Source: an uncultured bacterium (GTDB taxonomy: Bacteria > Cyanobacteriota > Vampirovibrionia > Gastranaerophilales > Gastranaerophilaceae). Taken from it: a stretch of 64,000 bases of DNA. The stretch lies in NCBI GenBank assembly GCA_958366705.1, contig CATXCB010000003.1, positions 62,001 through 126,000 of the forward strand, in the 5' to 3' direction. The position numbers were made by a program, and so were the translations under genes. The notes beneath the pieces are model-generated. The model saw nothing but the letters and a program-made list of their open reading frames with translations. It was not told the origin of the DNA and ran no database searches. Positions 63,238 through 64,000 of this stretch are shown in pieces; position 1 is the stretch's first letter; every line of letters begins with the position of its first letter.

Positions 63238-64000
63238 CTAGAAAAATCTCAATTTATTTCTTACGCCAACAAAGCATCTTCTGCTATCACAAGGATTTTC
63301 ATCTTTTTCGTTAAAACGAAGTCCTAAATTTAAACAATAAGGAGTATACTCACTAATTGAACGTGATAGACAAGCTGCCCTAGCATAAGAAACAGATTGA
63401 TAAGCCAGAACTTTTCTACGATTGTTACCATCAAAGTAATATACATCGGTAGGAAGACTTGAAGCATCATTACCACCAACATATAAAGATACGGCAGTGG
63501 TGTTTTCTTTCTTAACACCATCCAAAGGATATCCAGGATATACTGTACCATTAGCACCTACAAAGAATGGAAATACATCATCCCATAATGTACCTGAACC
63601 CTTATTACCGTCAATATCAACAAAAACAGTAAAACCACTAACAGCAAATGCCACATTTTGCTTTTCATAATTAGCCTCATCTTTAATGGCAATATTAGTC
63701 AAATCAAGAGAGGCACAACAATTTCTAGCATCTGTCATTTTACCTGTCGTTAGACTTCTCTCATCAAGAGTATAACAGTTATTTTCATTTTTACAGAAAT
63801 AACCCTTGCCGCCTGTTGCATCCTGACAATCCAGAATAGTTGATTTACCCTCTAAACGCATACAAACATTTTGAGCAGGGGTAACATTAGATGGATTATA
63901 AGATAAACCAGGAATAGAGGCAGATTTATCACCTAAAACCCATAATTTTAAACCATTAGATAAAACTACATTAGGTTTTAATTTAGCAAAAGCACCATCT
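63238..64000 (-). CDS. Type IV prepilin-like protein, C-terminal part
   Basis: The frame stays open to the right edge, so the apparent Met start at 63861 is internal; about 253 residues are visible. The sequence DGAFAKLKPNVVLSNGLKLW, many cysteines, and GFTVFVDIDGNKG with a following acidic/aromatic stretch match the C-terminal pattern of the prepilin at 11.2 kb (DVNGKKGPNKWGYDLF). The N-terminal signal and helix lie outside the window. Probably a minor pilin or pseudopilin; the final residues RNKLRFF are basic and aromatic. Confidence 0.68.
   Translation of the reverse strand, partial: DGAFAKLKPNVVLSNGLKLWVLGDKSASIPGLSYNPSNVTPAQNVCMRLEGKSTILDCQDATGGKGYFCKNENNCYTLDERSLTTGKMTDARNCCASLDLTNIAIKDEANYEKQNVAFAVSGFTVFVDIDGNKGSGTLWDDVFPFFVGANGTVYPGYPLDGVKKENTTAVSLYVGGNDASSLPTDVYYFDGNNRRKVLAYQSVSYARAACLSRSISEYTPYCLNLGLRFNEKDENPCDSRRCFVGVRNKLRFF

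Overview
The window is AT-rich bacterial chromosome, densely coded on both strands, with short intergenic gaps and many overlapping gene ends. Several features together point to a gut-type non-photosynthetic relative of Cyanobacteria (Vampirovibrionia/Melainabacteria, order Gastranaerophilales). These are a DUF3326 protein (a family otherwise typical of Cyanobacteria), several type IV prepilin-like proteins whose signal ends in Ala-Phe-Thr-Leu-Ala-Glu, flagellar genes, meso-DAP-type MurE, a split-type glycine dehydrogenase subunit, and a TolC/RND system that implies an outer membrane. The assignment is inference; no 16S rRNA gene is present.

Layout: 1-1.9 kb holds the front part of an AAA ATPase, tRNA-Arg(ACG) with its promoter and terminator, and a stand-alone LuxR-type HTH protein. 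1.9-11.2 kb is a peptidoglycan region: two amidases, glutamate racemase, DUF3326, a class B PBP (FtsI-like), MurE and a short NagA-like deacetylase. 11.2-12.5 kb holds a prepilin-like gene whose 5' end runs into a cluster of short palindromic repeats. 12.5-15.5 kb carries ilvD-uppS-rdgB. 15.5-21.3 kb is a complete adaptor/RND pump/TolC operon. 21.4-28.4 kb has a GH38 mannosidase, a secreted repeat protein, glmS, a ferredoxin, thrB and small unknowns. 28.5-35.2 kb has an MnmD-like methyltransferase with a large insertion overlapping a FAD enzyme, a CoA-disulfide-reductase-like enzyme, an orphan ABC permease and a phosphohexomutase. 35.4-43 kb has rsfS, rpiB, three flagellar genes, rpsA and valS. 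43-50.3 kb holds three large paralogous proteins around metK. 50.4-63.2 kb holds housekeeping genes (MFS exporter, typA, dnaX, LD-carboxypeptidase, Usp, a FliA-like sigma factor, gcvPB, a CoA-dehydratase-activase-related protein, miaA, YhcH). The right edge cuts a further prepilin-like gene.

The most unusual content is the set of three proteins at 43.1-44.9, 46.4-48.4 and 48.4-50.2 kb. Each joins a type IV prepilin N-terminus to a passenger region (tandem 17-residue NTAIGY-type repeats in two of them) and to a C-terminal S74 intramolecular-chaperone domain of the kind used by phage tailspikes, followed by a predicted coiled coil. This looks like a pilus-anchored or pilus-exported, self-trimerising and possibly self-cleaving surface fibre. 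A second point of interest is a family of 25-33 bp palindromic elements with shared ends (AGAT...ATGAC). One copy appears to have become the start codon and first residues of the prepilin gene at 11.9 kb.

Functional links: cell-wall precursor supply and remodelling (glmS, murI, murE, uppS, FtsI, two amidases, LD-carboxypeptidase, NagA-like) is heavily represented. The flagellar genes and the FliA-like sigma factor suggest motility. The multiple prepilins suggest a type IV pilus or type II secretion-like assembly machine encoded elsewhere.
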